DNA of 46,247 nt from Saccharicrinis sp. (GTDB lineage: Bacteria > Bacteroidota > Bacteroidia > Bacteroidales > Marinilabiliaceae). Positions within the stretch are counted from its first letter, which is position 1. Every line of letters starts with the position of its first letter. The notes beneath the pieces were generated by a model that was not told the origin of the DNA, made no database searches, and saw only the letters and a list, made by a program, of their open reading frames with translations. Shown here one piece after another: positions 16,329 to 25,266 of this stretch. The position numbers were made by a program, and so were the translations under genes. The stretch lies in contig JAGXIP010000259.1 in assembly GCA_024635585.1 (NCBI GenBank), positions 1 through 46,247 of the forward strand. The letters are read 5' to 3'.

Positions 16329-16709
16329 TCAGTATGATTTGATAATCCTTTGGGTATCTAATTCGGGTTTGCCAAAATTAATAAGTATTCCTAAGGTCAG
16401 TTGCGAGGCTTTTAGGTAATTGAATACTTGTGATTGATTAATGACATCTAATTCGCGAACAGCTTTCAGTTCTACGATTATTTTATCGTAGCAAATAAAA
16501 TCGGCATTAAAACCTTTTTTTAGCCGTTCACCTCTATAATTAATTCTTAATGGGGCTTCCCTAATGTGTGGGATGCTGCGATATTTTAACTCGATTTCGA
16601 ATGCTTCTTGGTAAACAGACTCTACAAAACCACATCCTAATTCGTTGTGCACATGGATAGCCGCGCCAACAATAGCATACGACTCTTTCTCAAAAATAAT
16701 TTTAGACAT
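16329..16709 (-). CDS. GxxExxY protein (PD-(D/E)XK nuclease-like)
   Basis: A 126-aa protein of the GxxExxY family (PF13366). The signature GCGFVESVY is at about residues 25-33, and the nuclease-like core DFICYDKIIVELKA provides D...ExK. The family is frequent in Bacteroidota and Proteobacteria, often in several copies per genome; function is not established. The gene is bracketed by two near-identical ~102-bp cruciform repeats, giving a cassette of about 720 bp. This suggests it moves or spreads with these repeats, although no transposase is encoded. Confidence 0.9.
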   Translation of the reverse strand: MSKIIFEKESYAIVGAAIHVHNELGCGFVESVYQEAFEIELKYRSIPHIREAPLRINYRGERLKKGFNADFICYDKIIVELKAVRELDVINQSQVFNYLKASQLTLGILINFGKPELDTQRIIKSY

Positions 16710-16806
16710 AGACTCAAAGTTTGGATAAAAAAACTCGGATAATACTCTTTATCATGGAAGATAAGGAATTTACATCAGTCAAACCATTTTTTTTTTGACC
16801 ATAAAA

Positions 16807-16908
16807 ATACGACCACGAATGATACGAATAGAGCGAATAGAACTGCTGCGCAGTTATATTTACCTGCGGTAATCATATTCGCATCATTCGTTTTATTCGT
16901 GGTTGAAA
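16807..16908. repeat. Cruciform repeat copy B, upstream of GxxExxY gene
   Basis: About 102 bp in the same orientation as copy A, from ATACGACCACGAATGAT to TTCGTGGTTG. Inner hairpins are AACTGC-TGC-GCAGTT and TTACC-TGC-GGTAA. Differences from copy A are scattered substitutions and one indel. It lies about 98 bp upstream of the GxxExxY start. Confidence 0.9.
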
Positions 16909-17000
16909 AAGAGTGTTCAGCTTATTACTCCGGGTGCGACTCCAAATCAAGCTCGGGGTAAATAACTCATTATCCGCTGCAGTCGCACGGCTCGTGCCAG

Positions 17001-19100
17001 TTAACTGATGAGGCTCCAGTTGAGTTTTTGGCGGGCCAGTTTGGTAAGCTGGCGGTTCAGGATTTGGTTTTCGGGTTTTTCGAGGGTGGGGTCAGCGTCG
17101 AGGATGGCGTTGGCCACGTTGCGGGCATGTTGCAATAGTTGCGTATCGCGGGTGAGGTTGGCTATCTTCAGGTCAAAGGGCAAACCACTCTGTTGGGTGC
17201 CTTCCAGGTCCCCAGGACCGCGCAGCTTCATGTCGGCCTCGGCTATTTCAAAGCCGTCGTTGGTATCCACCATGATGCTCATGCGCTTTTTGCTGTCTTC
17301 GCCCAGCTTGTGACCTGTCATCAGAATGCAGTAACTCTGCTCGGCTCCCCGGCCCACCCGTCCGCGCAACTGATGCAGCTGTGAGAGGCCAAAGCGCTCG
17401 GCACTCTCGATAACCATTACGGAGGCGTTGGGCACGTTAACACCAACTTCAATCACCGTGGTGGCTACCAAAATATTTGCTCTACCGCTGGCAAACTCTA
17501 GCATGGCGGCATCTTTTTCGGCAGGTTTCATTTTGCCATGAACCATGGAGGTTGTGTATTCAGGAAAAGCAGATTGCATATATTGCAATCCTTCGGCCAG
17601 GTTTTTATAATCCATCTTTTCCGATTCCTCTATCAATGGATACACCACATAAATCTGTCGTCCTTTTTCAATCTCGACTCTGATAAACTGATTGAGGTTA
17701 TTGCGGCGATTATGAAAATAATGTCTGGTTTGGATGGGTTTACGCCCCGGAGGAAGCTCATCGATAACCGACACATCGAGGTCGCCATAAACCGTCATGG
17801 CCAAGGTGCGGGGAATAGGTGTAGCTGTCATCACCAACACATGCGGTGGTATGGTATTTTTTTTCCAAAGCCGGGCGCGTTGGGCTACTCCAAAACGGTG
17901 CTGCTCATCTATGATGACTAAACCCAGGTTTTTGAATTTCACCACATCTTCCAGGAGAGCATGTGTGCCGATGAGTATTTGCAATTCACCCGATTGTAGT
18001 TCGGCATGAATTATTTCCCGCTCTTTTTTTTTGCTCGAACCGGTCAGTAGCTTCACATTTAAATCCATCCCTTGTAACAACTCAATGATGGAATCAAAAT
18101 GCTGCGAGGCGAGTATTTCGGTAGGTGCCATCAAACAAGCCTGAAAGCTATTGTCTAAGGCAATGAGCATCACCATTAATGCCACCATGGTTTTGCCACT
18201 GCCCACGTCGCCCTGTAGCAGACGGTTCATCTGCCGTCCTGAACCCACATCGTGCCTTATTTCGCGGATAACACGTTTTTGTGCCCCGGTAAGCTCAAAA
18301 GGCAGGTTATGATGAAAAAAATGGTTGAAGTAATCGCCAACAGTGGCGAAAATATGCCCTTTGATATTTTGGTTTCGCTGGGTTTTTAGTTTGAGTATGC
18401 TGAGCTGAATGTAAAAGAGTTCCTCAAACTTTAAGCGAAACTGAGCCTGTTGCAATACTTGCGAATCGGCCGGAAAATGAACCGTGCGCAATGCCTTGTC
18501 CAGTATCATCAATTTGTACTGCTGAACGATATAGGATGGCAGGCTTTCGGATATGGCGCCCTGAAACGAAAGGAAGATGTTTTGCTGCATCTTTTGTATG
18601 ACCTTAGAGTTCAGGTAGCTATTTTTCATCTTCTCAGTGGTATTGTAAAAAGCTTGCAAGCCAGATGTGATCTTTGGCTTGCTGCTGTCCACCTTTTCCA
18701 TTTCGGGATGAACGATGTTATAGCTTTGGTTGAATTTGCTGGGTTTGCCAAAGATGATGTATTCTGCTTTGGGGTCGAGCCCAGTTTTTATTTGTTTAAT
18801 AAATTTAAACCACACCAGCTCTATCACACCTGTATCGTCGGCAAATTTGGCTACCAAACGTTGCGATCGTCCTTGTCCGACGGTGTTGAGCGCAACCACT
18901 TTGCCCTGCAATTGAATGTGCGACGAGGTGCTGCTTATCTCCCGTATCTTAAAAGTTCGGCTTCTAGCCACATATTTCTAAGGAAAATGGTACAGCAAAT
19001 CCTCGTACGACTGAATTTTGAGTTCATTCTTAAGCAGCTCGGCTCTTTTGGAACCAACACTGGGTAAATAAGTTATATCTTTTGTGGACAGTTCCGACAT
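17001..19100 (-). CDS. recG: ATP-dependent DNA helicase RecG, interrupted by in-frame TAG
   Basis: RecG remodels stalled replication forks and branched DNA. The full frame from ATG at 19100 has 699 codons, the normal RecG length, but codon 41 (18980-18978) is TAG. Residues before it (ITYLPSVGSKRAELL...YEDLLYHFP) and after it (KYVARSRTFKIREI) join without a shift as a typical RecG N-terminus, so one base change from a Tyr codon is likely. The ORF track starts at a GTG three codons past the stop, giving 656 aa without the first helices. The wedge/OB region, Walker A (GDVGSGKT), DEQH box (IIDEQHRFG) and GRVGRG are intact. Alternatives: nonsense mutation with restart, or an assembly error. TAG is an ordinary stop elsewhere in the window. 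Confidence 0.93.
18978..18980 (-). other. In-frame amber codon in recG
   Basis: Plus-strand CTA, read as TAG on the minus strand, at codon 41 of the 699-codon recG frame. Homologous sequence continues in the same frame on both sides. Confidence 0.9.
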
Positions 19101-19201
19101 AAGGCCATCAATACAAATTGGAGTGTAGGCAATATACTGATGTCTTTTGTAAAAGACATAATTCTACAAGTAATATTTTCAAAGCTCAAAAAAAGGTCAA
19201 C

Positions 19202-19409
19202 TTACACCGTAGGTGTTACCCTATAGTAACCCCCAGTACTACTGGGGGTTAAAAAGCGTGTCTGATAATCAACTCTGTAGGAGTTGACCAAACTCAAAAA
19301 GTCAATTCCTACAGAGTTGTAGTGTCTTTTATCCCTCCCTCCCCCAGTGAAACTGGGAGTTAGGCATAGAATACTCCTACGGAGTAATGTTGTGTGATAT
19401 AACACAACA
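19202..19409. repeat. Array of six short hairpins
   Basis: This gap between the recG start and the purT end (19101-19468) has no gene but carries consecutive inverted repeats: 19203-19219 (TTACACC-GTA-GGTGTTA), 19228-19250 (11-bp perfect arms around one base), 19271-19318 (17-bp arms with one mismatch), 19341-19359, 19372-19386 (TACTCC-TAC-GGAGTA) and 19388-19409 (8-bp perfect arms). Several have GTA or TAC loops. None is followed by a T-run on the minus strand, so they are not simple terminators; they resemble REP-like elements. Confidence 0.85.
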
Positions 19410-19468
19410 GTGTAGAAACGCTTGTCGGCGTTACAAGTTTAAAATGGAATTCACGTCGGATATTTGTA

Positions 19469-20665
19469 TCACAAACCAACCATGATAGCTCCACTCGCTC
19501 TGTTTGCTTTTTCTCTGGCTTCCTCAACAGATGCGCCTCTGGCGAGACATACCCCCATCCTTCGTTCGCCTTGTACCTCGGGTTTTCCGAACAACCGCAG
19601 CTGGGTATCGGGTTCGGCTAGGGCTCTTTCTAAGCCGGAGAAGCTCACTTGCTTTGAATTACCTTTTGCCATAATCACGCTACTGGCAGCGGGAGCATGT
19701 TGAACGATGTTGGGGATGGGCAAACCCAATATGGCGCGCACATGCAAAGCAAACTCGCTCAAATCCTGCGAAATCATAGTCACCATACCTGTGTCGTGCG
19801 GACGGGGCGACAGCTCGCTGAAATAAACCTCATCGCCTTTTACAAAAAATTCCACACCAAAAAGGCCTCTTCCCCCTAAAGCTTTTACCACTTTTTCTGC
19901 AATGTCTTGTGCATCGGCCAATGCCTTTGGGCTCATGGCTTGTGGTTGCCACGATTCCTTGTAATCGCCATTCTCTTGTCGGTGGCCTATGGGTGCACAA
20001 AAGGAAACGCCGTTAATATGGCTAACAGTGAGCAGGGTTATTTCGTAATCAAAATCCACAAAACCTTCAATGATAACGCGGTCGCTGGTTGCACGCGCAC
20101 CTTTTAAGGCATAGTCCCAAGCTTGGTCGATATCTGCTTTGCTTTTTACTACGCTTTGGCCTTTGCCTGATGAGCTCATAATGGGTTTCACCACACAAGG
20201 GAAACCTATTTCTGCAATCCCTGCGTCAAATTCCTCTTTTGTTCCGGCAAATTGGTAGGGCGAGGTAAGTACCCCTAGTTCTTCTGCTGCTAAGGTTCTT
20301 ATTCCCTCGCGGTTCATGGTTAGTTGAGTTGCCTTGGCTGTAGGTATCACGTTAAATCCTTCTTTTTCCAATTCCAACAAGGTAGTTGTTGCAATGGCCT
20401 CCACTTCGGGTATAATGTAATGAGGTTTCTCATCGCGGATAATCTCTGCCAAAGCCTTTCCATCTAACATAGATACCTGATAGCTGCGATGTGCTACCTG
20501 CATGGCCGGAGCATTTTTATACTGGTCGATGGCAATTACTTCAACGCCATAACGCTGAAATTCAATAGCCACTTCTTTGCCCAGTTCGCCCGAGCCTAAT
20601 AATACTATTTTGGTTGCGTTAGCCGATAGGGGAGTGCCTATGCTTATATTGGATGATTGGTTCAT
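19469..20665 (-). CDS. purT: Formate-dependent phosphoribosylglycinamide formyltransferase PurT
   Basis: A 398-aa ATP-grasp enzyme that formylates GAR with formate and ATP, a folate-independent step of purine synthesis. The N-terminal Rossmann-like part has [10 protein letters not shown]; the ATP-grasp lid and core include [16 protein letters not shown], and the metal-binding end has [25 protein letters not shown]. The ATG at 20665 ([10 protein letters not shown]) is preferred; the ORF track extends upstream into the dps terminator region. It stands alone, in the same direction as dps but separated by a terminator. Confidence 0.96.
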   Translation of the reverse strand: MNQSSNISIGTPLSANATKIVLLGSGELGKEVAIEFQRYGVEVIAIDQYKNAPAMQVAHRSYQVSMLDGKALAEIIRDEKPHYIIPEVEAIATTTLLELEKEGFNVIPTAKATQLTMNREGIRTLAAEELGVLTSPYQFAGTKEEFDAGIAEIGFPCVVKPIMSSSGKGQSVVKSKADIDQAWDYALKGARATSDRVIIEGFVDFDYEITLLTVSHINGVSFCAPIGHRQENGDYKESWQPQAMSPKALADAQDIAEKVVKALGGRGLFGVEFFVKGDEVYFSELSPRPHDTGMVTMISQDLSEFALHVRAILGLPIPNIVQHAPAASSVIMAKGNSKQVSFSGLERALAEPDTQLRLFGKPEVQGERRMGVCLARGASVEEAREKANRASGAIMVGL

Positions 20666-20699
20666 GAATGATGTTTTTTGGAGGTGCAAAAATAGGATT

Positions 20700-20743
20700 A
20701 AAAAAAACAAAAAGCGCAAAGTCTTGTGATAAGTCTTTGCGCT
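20700..20743 (-). terminator. Rho-independent terminator after dps
   Basis: On the minus strand AGCGCAAAG and CTTTGCGCT pair around a 13-nt loop, followed by a T-rich run. It lies about 39 nt past the dps stop. Confidence 0.8.
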
Positions 20744-20781
20744 AGTATGTTTTTGTTTTAAGCGCTTCTACGCTGTAACCC

Positions 20782-21249
20782 TTATTTTAAATACGAGTTG
20801 AGCATCCAAAGTGTTTTTTCGGTTTGGGCAATATAGTCACTCATTAAGGATACGGTTCCTTCGTCTTGTGCATCACCTGCTAAAGCCAATATCTCGCGCT
20901 CTAAAGTTATTAGGGTAGCAAAATTTTCCACCACTGCTTTAACCGCTTTGCTTCCGTCGCTTACTCCTTTTGCTTCTTTTATAGTTGCGGTTTTTAAATA
21001 ATCGCTAAAAGTATGCAATGGTTCAGCTTCAAGGGTTAAAATTCGTTCAGCAATTTCATCCACTTTTATCACTGCGTCATCATAAAATTCCTCAAATTTA
21101 ACGTGCAGTTCAAAAAAATCGCGTCCTTTAATGTTCCAGTGGAAACCTCTTAGGTTTTGATAAAAAAGTTGGTAATCGGCCAATAACTCGTTTAGTTTTG
21201 TGGCCAATACTTGTGTTTTCGCTTTGTCTAATCCAATTAAATTCTTCAT
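20782..21249 (-). CDS. dps: Dps family ferritin-like DNA-binding/iron-storage protein
   Basis: A 155-aa Dps/ferritin-like protein. The inter-subunit ferroxidase residues are visible in FHWNIKGRDFFELHVKFEEF (His, then Asp and Glu about 12-16 residues on) and DEIAERI. Dps dodecamers oxidise Fe2+ with peroxide, store iron and protect DNA. It is divergent from oxyR with a shared 169-bp region, which fits OxyR control as known for dps in other bacteria including Bacteroides. A likely -7 box (CATCTTTG on the minus strand, plus 21300-21307) lies about 50 bp upstream. Confidence 0.93.
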   Translation of the reverse strand: MKNLIGLDKAKTQVLATKLNELLADYQLFYQNLRGFHWNIKGRDFFELHVKFEEFYDDAVIKVDEIAERILTLEAEPLHTFSDYLKTATIKEAKGVSDGSKAVKAVVENFATLITLEREILALAGDAQDEGTVSLMSDYIAQTEKTLWMLNSYLK

Positions 21250-21418
21250 CTTATTATAAATTTTTAGTTATTATTTTATGCTTGTATTATTTTGTATTAC
21301 AAAGATGCTTACTTTTGACTTATCAATCAAATCGAATGTTTTTATATTGGCATAGATTTTATATATAACATCTGATTGTCATTGGTTTAAGTACGTATGA
21401 TGTCGAAAATTAATTAGG
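21250..21418. promoter_or_regulatory. Divergent dps-oxyR control region
   Basis: A 169-bp AT-rich region between divergent genes. The dps -7 candidate is at 21300-21307 (minus). OxyR probably binds here; no unambiguous OxyR palindrome was identified by eye. Confidence 0.5.
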
Positions 21419-22366
21419 ATGATTACTATAACACAGTTAGAATATGTGGTGGCCGTAGACACGTATCGGCATTTTGTTACGGCCAGCGAAAAGTGTTTTG
21501 TGTCGCAGCCTACGTTGAGTATGCAGTTAAAAAAGCTGGAAGATGAGCTTGGGGTGATGATATTCGACCGCAGCAAGCAACCTGTTGTTCCAACGCAAGT
21601 GGGCAAAGCTATTGTGGAGCAGGCGCGTAAGACCTTGGCCGAAAATAAGCGCATCTATAATTTGGTGCAGGAGTTTACAAACCGAATGGATGGAGAGTTG
21701 AGCATTGGCATTATTCCATCGCTGGCACCTTATCTGCTTCCTCTTTTTGTGGGGTCGTTTTCGCGCGAGTACCCAAGGGTTAAAATAAAAATAGTGGAGT
21801 TACTGTCGGAAGATATCATTGATCAGCTGAATAAGGATAGATTAGATGTAGGCCTCTTGGTAACACCGTTAAACGAAAACAGCATCCGGGAGAAAATTAT
21901 ATTTTACGAGCGTATGTTTCTATATGTCAATAACCAGCATCGCTTGGCCGCTTTACCAAAAGTAGATTCCGAAGATATGGCAGGTGAGGGCTTGTGGTTG
22001 TTAAGTCGGGGACATTGTTTTAGAAGTCAGGTAGTTAATCTTTGCTCGTTTCATGATAAGATGAGAGATGAGATTTCTATTGATTACGAAAGTGGTTCCT
22101 TAGAAACGATAAAAAAGCTGGTGGAAATAGAAGGCGGATATACCTTGCTGCCGGAGCTTTCCATTGATGATAACGTACTCAATAATAAGCATGCCCAGAT
22201 TAAGAATATAGGAGATAGCGATCCGTTACGTGAGGTGAGTATGGTATATTCGCGTAATTTTGCCAAGCAACATCTGCTACAGGTTCTGTTCGACTGCATA
22301 CAAAAATCGGTACCCGGGCACTTGCTTAATAAAAACGATGGGCATATTGTGGAATGGCGCAAGTAA
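21419..22366 (+). CDS. oxyR: LysR-type hydrogen peroxide sensor OxyR
   Basis: A 315-aa LysR-type regulator. An N-terminal winged HTH (about 1-60) is followed by the periplasmic-binding-like effector domain. GHCFRSQVVNLC places Cys200 and Cys209 with eight residues between, the same spacing as the redox pair Cys199/Cys208 of E. coli OxyR, in the same GHC context. Peroxide would form a disulfide and activate transcription. It is divergent from dps, a common target, which supports the assignment. Confidence 0.93.
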   Translation: MITITQLEYVVAVDTYRHFVTASEKCFVSQPTLSMQLKKLEDELGVMIFDRSKQPVVPTQVGKAIVEQARKTLAENKRIYNLVQEFTNRMDGELSIGIIPSLAPYLLPLFVGSFSREYPRVKIKIVELLSEDIIDQLNKDRLDVGLLVTPLNENSIREKIIFYERMFLYVNNQHRLAALPKVDSEDMAGEGLWLLSRGHCFRSQVVNLCSFHDKMRDEISIDYESGSLETIKKLVEIEGGYTLLPELSIDDNVLNNKHAQIKNIGDSDPLREVSMVYSRNFAKQHLLQVLFDCIQKSVPGHLLNKNDGHIVEWRK

Positions 22367-22418
22367 ACTTTTGTGGCTCTGTACAATTCCTATATCTTAG
22401 CAAACAAAAAACTTCAGG

Positions 22419-23201
22419 GTGAATTGGTATCTTATAAAAGCATACATAAAATATAGAATAAAGGCAAAATACAGACCATTGAACTCGCCTTTTGTTTCTG
22501 ATTTATTTGATAAGGTTTTTTGGGAAACTTATCCGTATTATGGCTTTGCTACTATTGATAATTTGCGCAATAATTTGCTCAAATCTAAACTTAAAATTAA
22601 GGTTACAGACTTGGGTGCAGGTTCAAAAAAATTTAAAAGTAACCAGCGTTCTGTGCGGCATCTGGTTAAATACAATGCCAGCCCAAAAAAGCAGGGTGAG
22701 TTATTATTTCGTTTGGTATCTTATTTAAAACCTCAAAATATAATTGAGTTGGGCACTTCGCTGGGTTTGGGAACTTTGTATCTGGCCATGCCAAATCCTA
22801 AAGCCCAGGTTTTCACCATTGAGGGATGTCCCGAAATTGCCAAAGTAGCTGAGCAAAACTTTAAATCTGTCCAAGCTAAAAATATTACACAGCAAATTGG
22901 AAGTTTTAAAGTTGAATTACCAAAGCTCATCAATAAGCTTAATAAAGCTGATTTGGTGTATTTTGATGGCCATCACGATTACCAGGCTACCATGGCGTAT
23001 TTTGAGTTGTGCCTTCCAAAAGCTTCAAAATCCGCAGTTTTTATCTTCGACGATATTCATTGGTCCAAAGGAATGACCAAAGCATGGAACCAAATAACAG
23101 CAAATTCAGCCGTATCCGTTTCCTTCGATTTTTTTGATTTTGGAATAGCCATCTTAAATAGTGATACAGAAAAGCTTTATGGAGTTGTAAAATGGATGTG
23201 A
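22419..23201 (+). CDS. Class I SAM-dependent methyltransferase (O-methyltransferase-like)
   Basis: A 260-aa protein starting at GTG. The Rossmann SAM site is visible from about residue 106: IIELGTSLGLGTLYLA (motif I), FTIEGCPEIAKVA (motif II with acidic Glu), then DLVYFDGHHDYQATMAYF and FIFDDIHWSKGM, typical of the Methyltransf_24/O-methyltransferase group that uses a metal. The N-terminal 80 residues are a less conserved lid. It lies 52 nt after oxyR and may be co-transcribed. The substrate is unknown. Confidence 0.85.
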   Translation: MNWYLIKAYIKYRIKAKYRPLNSPFVSDLFDKVFWETYPYYGFATIDNLRNNLLKSKLKIKVTDLGAGSKKFKSNQRSVRHLVKYNASPKKQGELLFRLVSYLKPQNIIELGTSLGLGTLYLAMPNPKAQVFTIEGCPEIAKVAEQNFKSVQAKNITQQIGSFKVELPKLINKLNKADLVYFDGHHDYQATMAYFELCLPKASKSAVFIFDDIHWSKGMTKAWNQITANSAVSVSFDFFDFGIAILNSDTEKLYGVVKWM

Positions 23202-23405
23202 GTGGTTATCAGTTGGAGCCAAGCGACATCCCGTCATTCTGATCTAATTTATTTTTGACGGGAAATCAGTAAACAGTAACCGATTTACTGAACACTGAAC
23301 ACCGAAGCACCAAACACCTATATACTGATTACCGTTTCACGGAACATACTGATTCTCTTTCCTAAAAATAATCCAATACGGTCTTTATCCCTACACTAAA
23401 AAAAT

Positions 23406-23413
23406 TATCTTTG
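23406..23413 (+). promoter_or_regulatory. Likely -7 box for the ABC ATPase gene
   Basis: TATCTTTG is a perfect TAnnTTTG match, 25 bp before the ATG. The 23250-23330 stretch upstream has a degenerate 7-8-bp periodicity (ACTGAAC-like) and no gene. Confidence 0.6.
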
Positions 23414-23438
23414 TTACACCTAAATAAAATGAGTTGTC

Positions 23439-24155
23439 ATGAGCGAAAATATCATTGAAATAAGCGGAATTACCAAGCATTATCAGGTAGGTGTGCAGGC
23501 CGTTAAAGCTTTACAAGGAGTAGATTTAACCATAAAAAAAGGCGAATATGTAGCCATTATGGGACCATCAGGATCAGGAAAATCAACACTCATGAACGTA
23601 ATAGGAGCACTTGATACACCAACAGGAGGTACCTACGTTTTAAATGGTACAGATGTGAGCCGCATGAGCGACGATCAGTTGGCTGAAGTACGAAACAAAG
23701 AGATTGGTTTTGTTTTTCAAACCTTTAATTTGTTGCCACGATACACTGCCTTGGAAAATGTGATGCTTCCACTTATTTATGCTGGGATGTCTAAGCCCGT
23801 GCGATTAAAAAGAGGCAATGAGGTGATTAGTAAAGTAGGATTAGAGGATCGCGCTACACACAAGCCCAATGAGCTTTCCGGTGGACAGCGTCAAAGGGTA
23901 GCGGTGGCCAGAGCTTTGGTCAATGATCCATCCATTATACTGGCTGATGAACCAACAGGAAACCTCGATTCAAAAACATCCGTAGATATTATGCGACTCT
24001 TCGGCGATATACATGCTATGGGTAATACCATTATTTTGGTAACGCACGAAGAAGATATTGCCCAATATGCTCACCGTATTATCCGCTTGCGCGATGGTTT
24101 GATAGAATCGGATACCGTAAATGAAACGGTAACATTAAGCCAACAACAAGTGTAA
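23439..24155 (+). CDS. ABC transporter ATP-binding protein, LolD/MacB type
   Basis: A 238-aa ATPase of the LolD/MacB/FtsE class. Walker [10 protein letters not shown] (about 40), Q-loop [16 protein letters not shown], signature [15 protein letters not shown], Walker [14 protein letters not shown] and H-loop LVTHEED are complete. This class energises periplasmic permeases that move lipoproteins, antimicrobial peptides or peptidoglycan enzymes. No permease gene is adjacent, so it stands alone and its partner must be elsewhere; substrate unknown. It has its own -7 promoter box. Confidence 0.92.
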   Translation: MSENIIEISGITKHYQVGVQAVKALQGVDLTIKKGEYVAIMGPSGSGKSTLMNVIGALDTPTGGTYVLNGTDVSRMSDDQLAEVRNKEIGFVFQTFNLLPRYTALENVMLPLIYAGMSKPVRLKRGNEVISKVGLEDRATHKPNELSGGQRQRVAVARALVNDPSIILADEPTGNLDSKTSVDIMRLFGDIHAMGNTIILVTHEEDIAQYAHRIIRLRDGLIESDTVNETVTLSQQQV

Positions 24156-24350
24156 AATGGTTTGTAGCCCGTTAATTCAGGAGTTTAGGAAGATTCATTA
24201 AAGTCAGCATTAACTAAGAACATAATCGATGACTGTGCGTTTCAACTAAAATTTTATGTTGTCAGAGGTAAAGATTTGATGCAATGTTTTTCTTAAGGCC
24301 TTGCAAAACCTGTCTTGATACTTGAGCCTCGATATTTAACACTTAAAAAT

Positions 24351-24911
24351 ATGAATAAAAGTTTAGTTTATACTAAAACAGGAGATAAGGGTAAAACCAG
24401 TTTGATTGGCGGAACCCGCGTTCCTAAAAACCACTATCGCTTAGAGGCTTATGGAACGGTAGATGAGCTGAATACATTTATAGGGATGATTCGTTCGTAC
24501 AAGTTGGACGAGAAAAGTGAAAAACAAATTATTAGTATTCAGGACAAGCTTTTTGTGGTGGGTGCGTATTTGGCTACCGATTCTAATGCAACTGATTTAA
24601 GGGACAAATTAAATTACGACGAAAGTATTATTGAGGGTCTCGAGCAGGAGATGGATCGTATGGACAGCGAACTGCCCCCGATAAAAAATTTCGTGTTGCC
24701 TGGAGGTCACCCGGGTGTAAGTTATTGCCATATTTCGCGCACTATCTGCCGCCGGGCCGAACGCCGTGTTTTGGCTATGGCCGAGCATACCGAAGTGAAC
24801 CCATGGGTGGTAAGATACCTTAATAGATTGTCCGATTATTTGTTTGTTTTATCACGCTATTTGGCAAAGCATTTCAATGTAAATGAAATTCCTTGGATTC
24901 CTGACTTGTAA
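24351..24911 (+). CDS. PduO-type cob(I)alamin adenosyltransferase
   Basis: A 186-aa enzyme that transfers adenosyl from ATP to cob(I)alamin to give coenzyme B12. The ATP-binding N-terminus YTKTGDKGKTSLIGG and the C-terminal helices RTICRRAERRV and YLNRLSDYLFVLSRY are diagnostic for the PduO family. The ATG at 24351 is used; the ORF track begins at an upstream TTG. Nothing resembling a cobalamin riboswitch was recognised in the 195 bp before it. Neighbours do not reveal which B12 enzyme it serves. Confidence 0.94.
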   Translation: MNKSLVYTKTGDKGKTSLIGGTRVPKNHYRLEAYGTVDELNTFIGMIRSYKLDEKSEKQIISIQDKLFVVGAYLATDSNATDLRDKLNYDESIIEGLEQEMDRMDSELPPIKNFVLPGGHPGVSYCHISRTICRRAERRVLAMAEHTEVNPWVVRYLNRLSDYLFVLSRYLAKHFNVNEIPWIPDL

Positions 24912-24985
24912 GTAATAACTTTTTCTTTATATTCGCACAAAATTAAAAGAATCTATTTAACAATTTATATATAAAAATTCAGGGT

Positions 24986-25207
24986 ATGTATTGGACATTA
25001 GAATTGGCATCAAAATTAGAAGATGCGCCCTGGCCGGCATCCAAGGACGAATTAATCGATTTTGCGATTCGCTCGGGGGCACCGTTAGAGGTCATAGAAA
25101 ATCTTCAGGAAATTGAAGACGAAGGAGATGTTTATGAAAGCATTGAAGATATATGGCCTGATTATCCGAGTAAAGATGATTTTTTCTTTAACGAGGATGA
25201 ATATTAG
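24986..25207 (+). CDS. DUF2795 domain protein
   Basis: A 73-aa acidic soluble protein that matches the small Bacteroidota DUF2795 family (start MYWTLELASKLEDAPWPASK, end IWPDYPSKDDFFFNEDEY). The function is unknown. The family is highly conserved within Bacteroidota, implying a housekeeping or regulatory role. It lies 74 nt after the adenosyltransferase gene and just before a bidirectional terminator. Confidence 0.88.
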   Translation: MYWTLELASKLEDAPWPASKDELIDFAIRSGAPLEVIENLQEIEDEGDVYESIEDIWPDYPSKDDFFFNEDEY

Positions 25208-25223
25208 CCAGGGTATTAAAAAT

Positions 25224-25262
25224 AAAAAAACGTCATAGATATTTTATCTGTGACGTTTTTTT
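25224..25262. terminator. Bidirectional rho-independent terminator
   Basis: ACGTCATAGATA, TTT loop, TATCTGTGACGT forms a 12-bp stem with one G-U pair, flanked by A-run and T-run. It serves the convergent DUF2795 and glutaminase genes. Confidence 0.9.
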
Positions 25263-25266
25263 ATGA

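Noticed and set aside
16934-16988. Inverted repeat GTGCGACT...AGTCGCAC downstream of recG
   Set aside because: Arms are only 8 bp with a 39-bp loop and no T-run on the minus strand; not convincing as a terminator.
18978-18980. TAG reassigned to an amino acid in this organism
   Set aside because: Other genes here end with TAG at the expected place (lmo0937-type gene, DEAD-box helicase, tex, GPH symporter), so TAG is a normal stop.
19202-19405. 67-aa minus-strand ORF between recG and purT
   Set aside because: It is a translation of the hairpin array; repeats explain the open frame.
24156-24350. Cobalamin riboswitch before the adenosyltransferase
   Set aside because: No B12-box-like sequence or convincing fold was recognised in this stretch.
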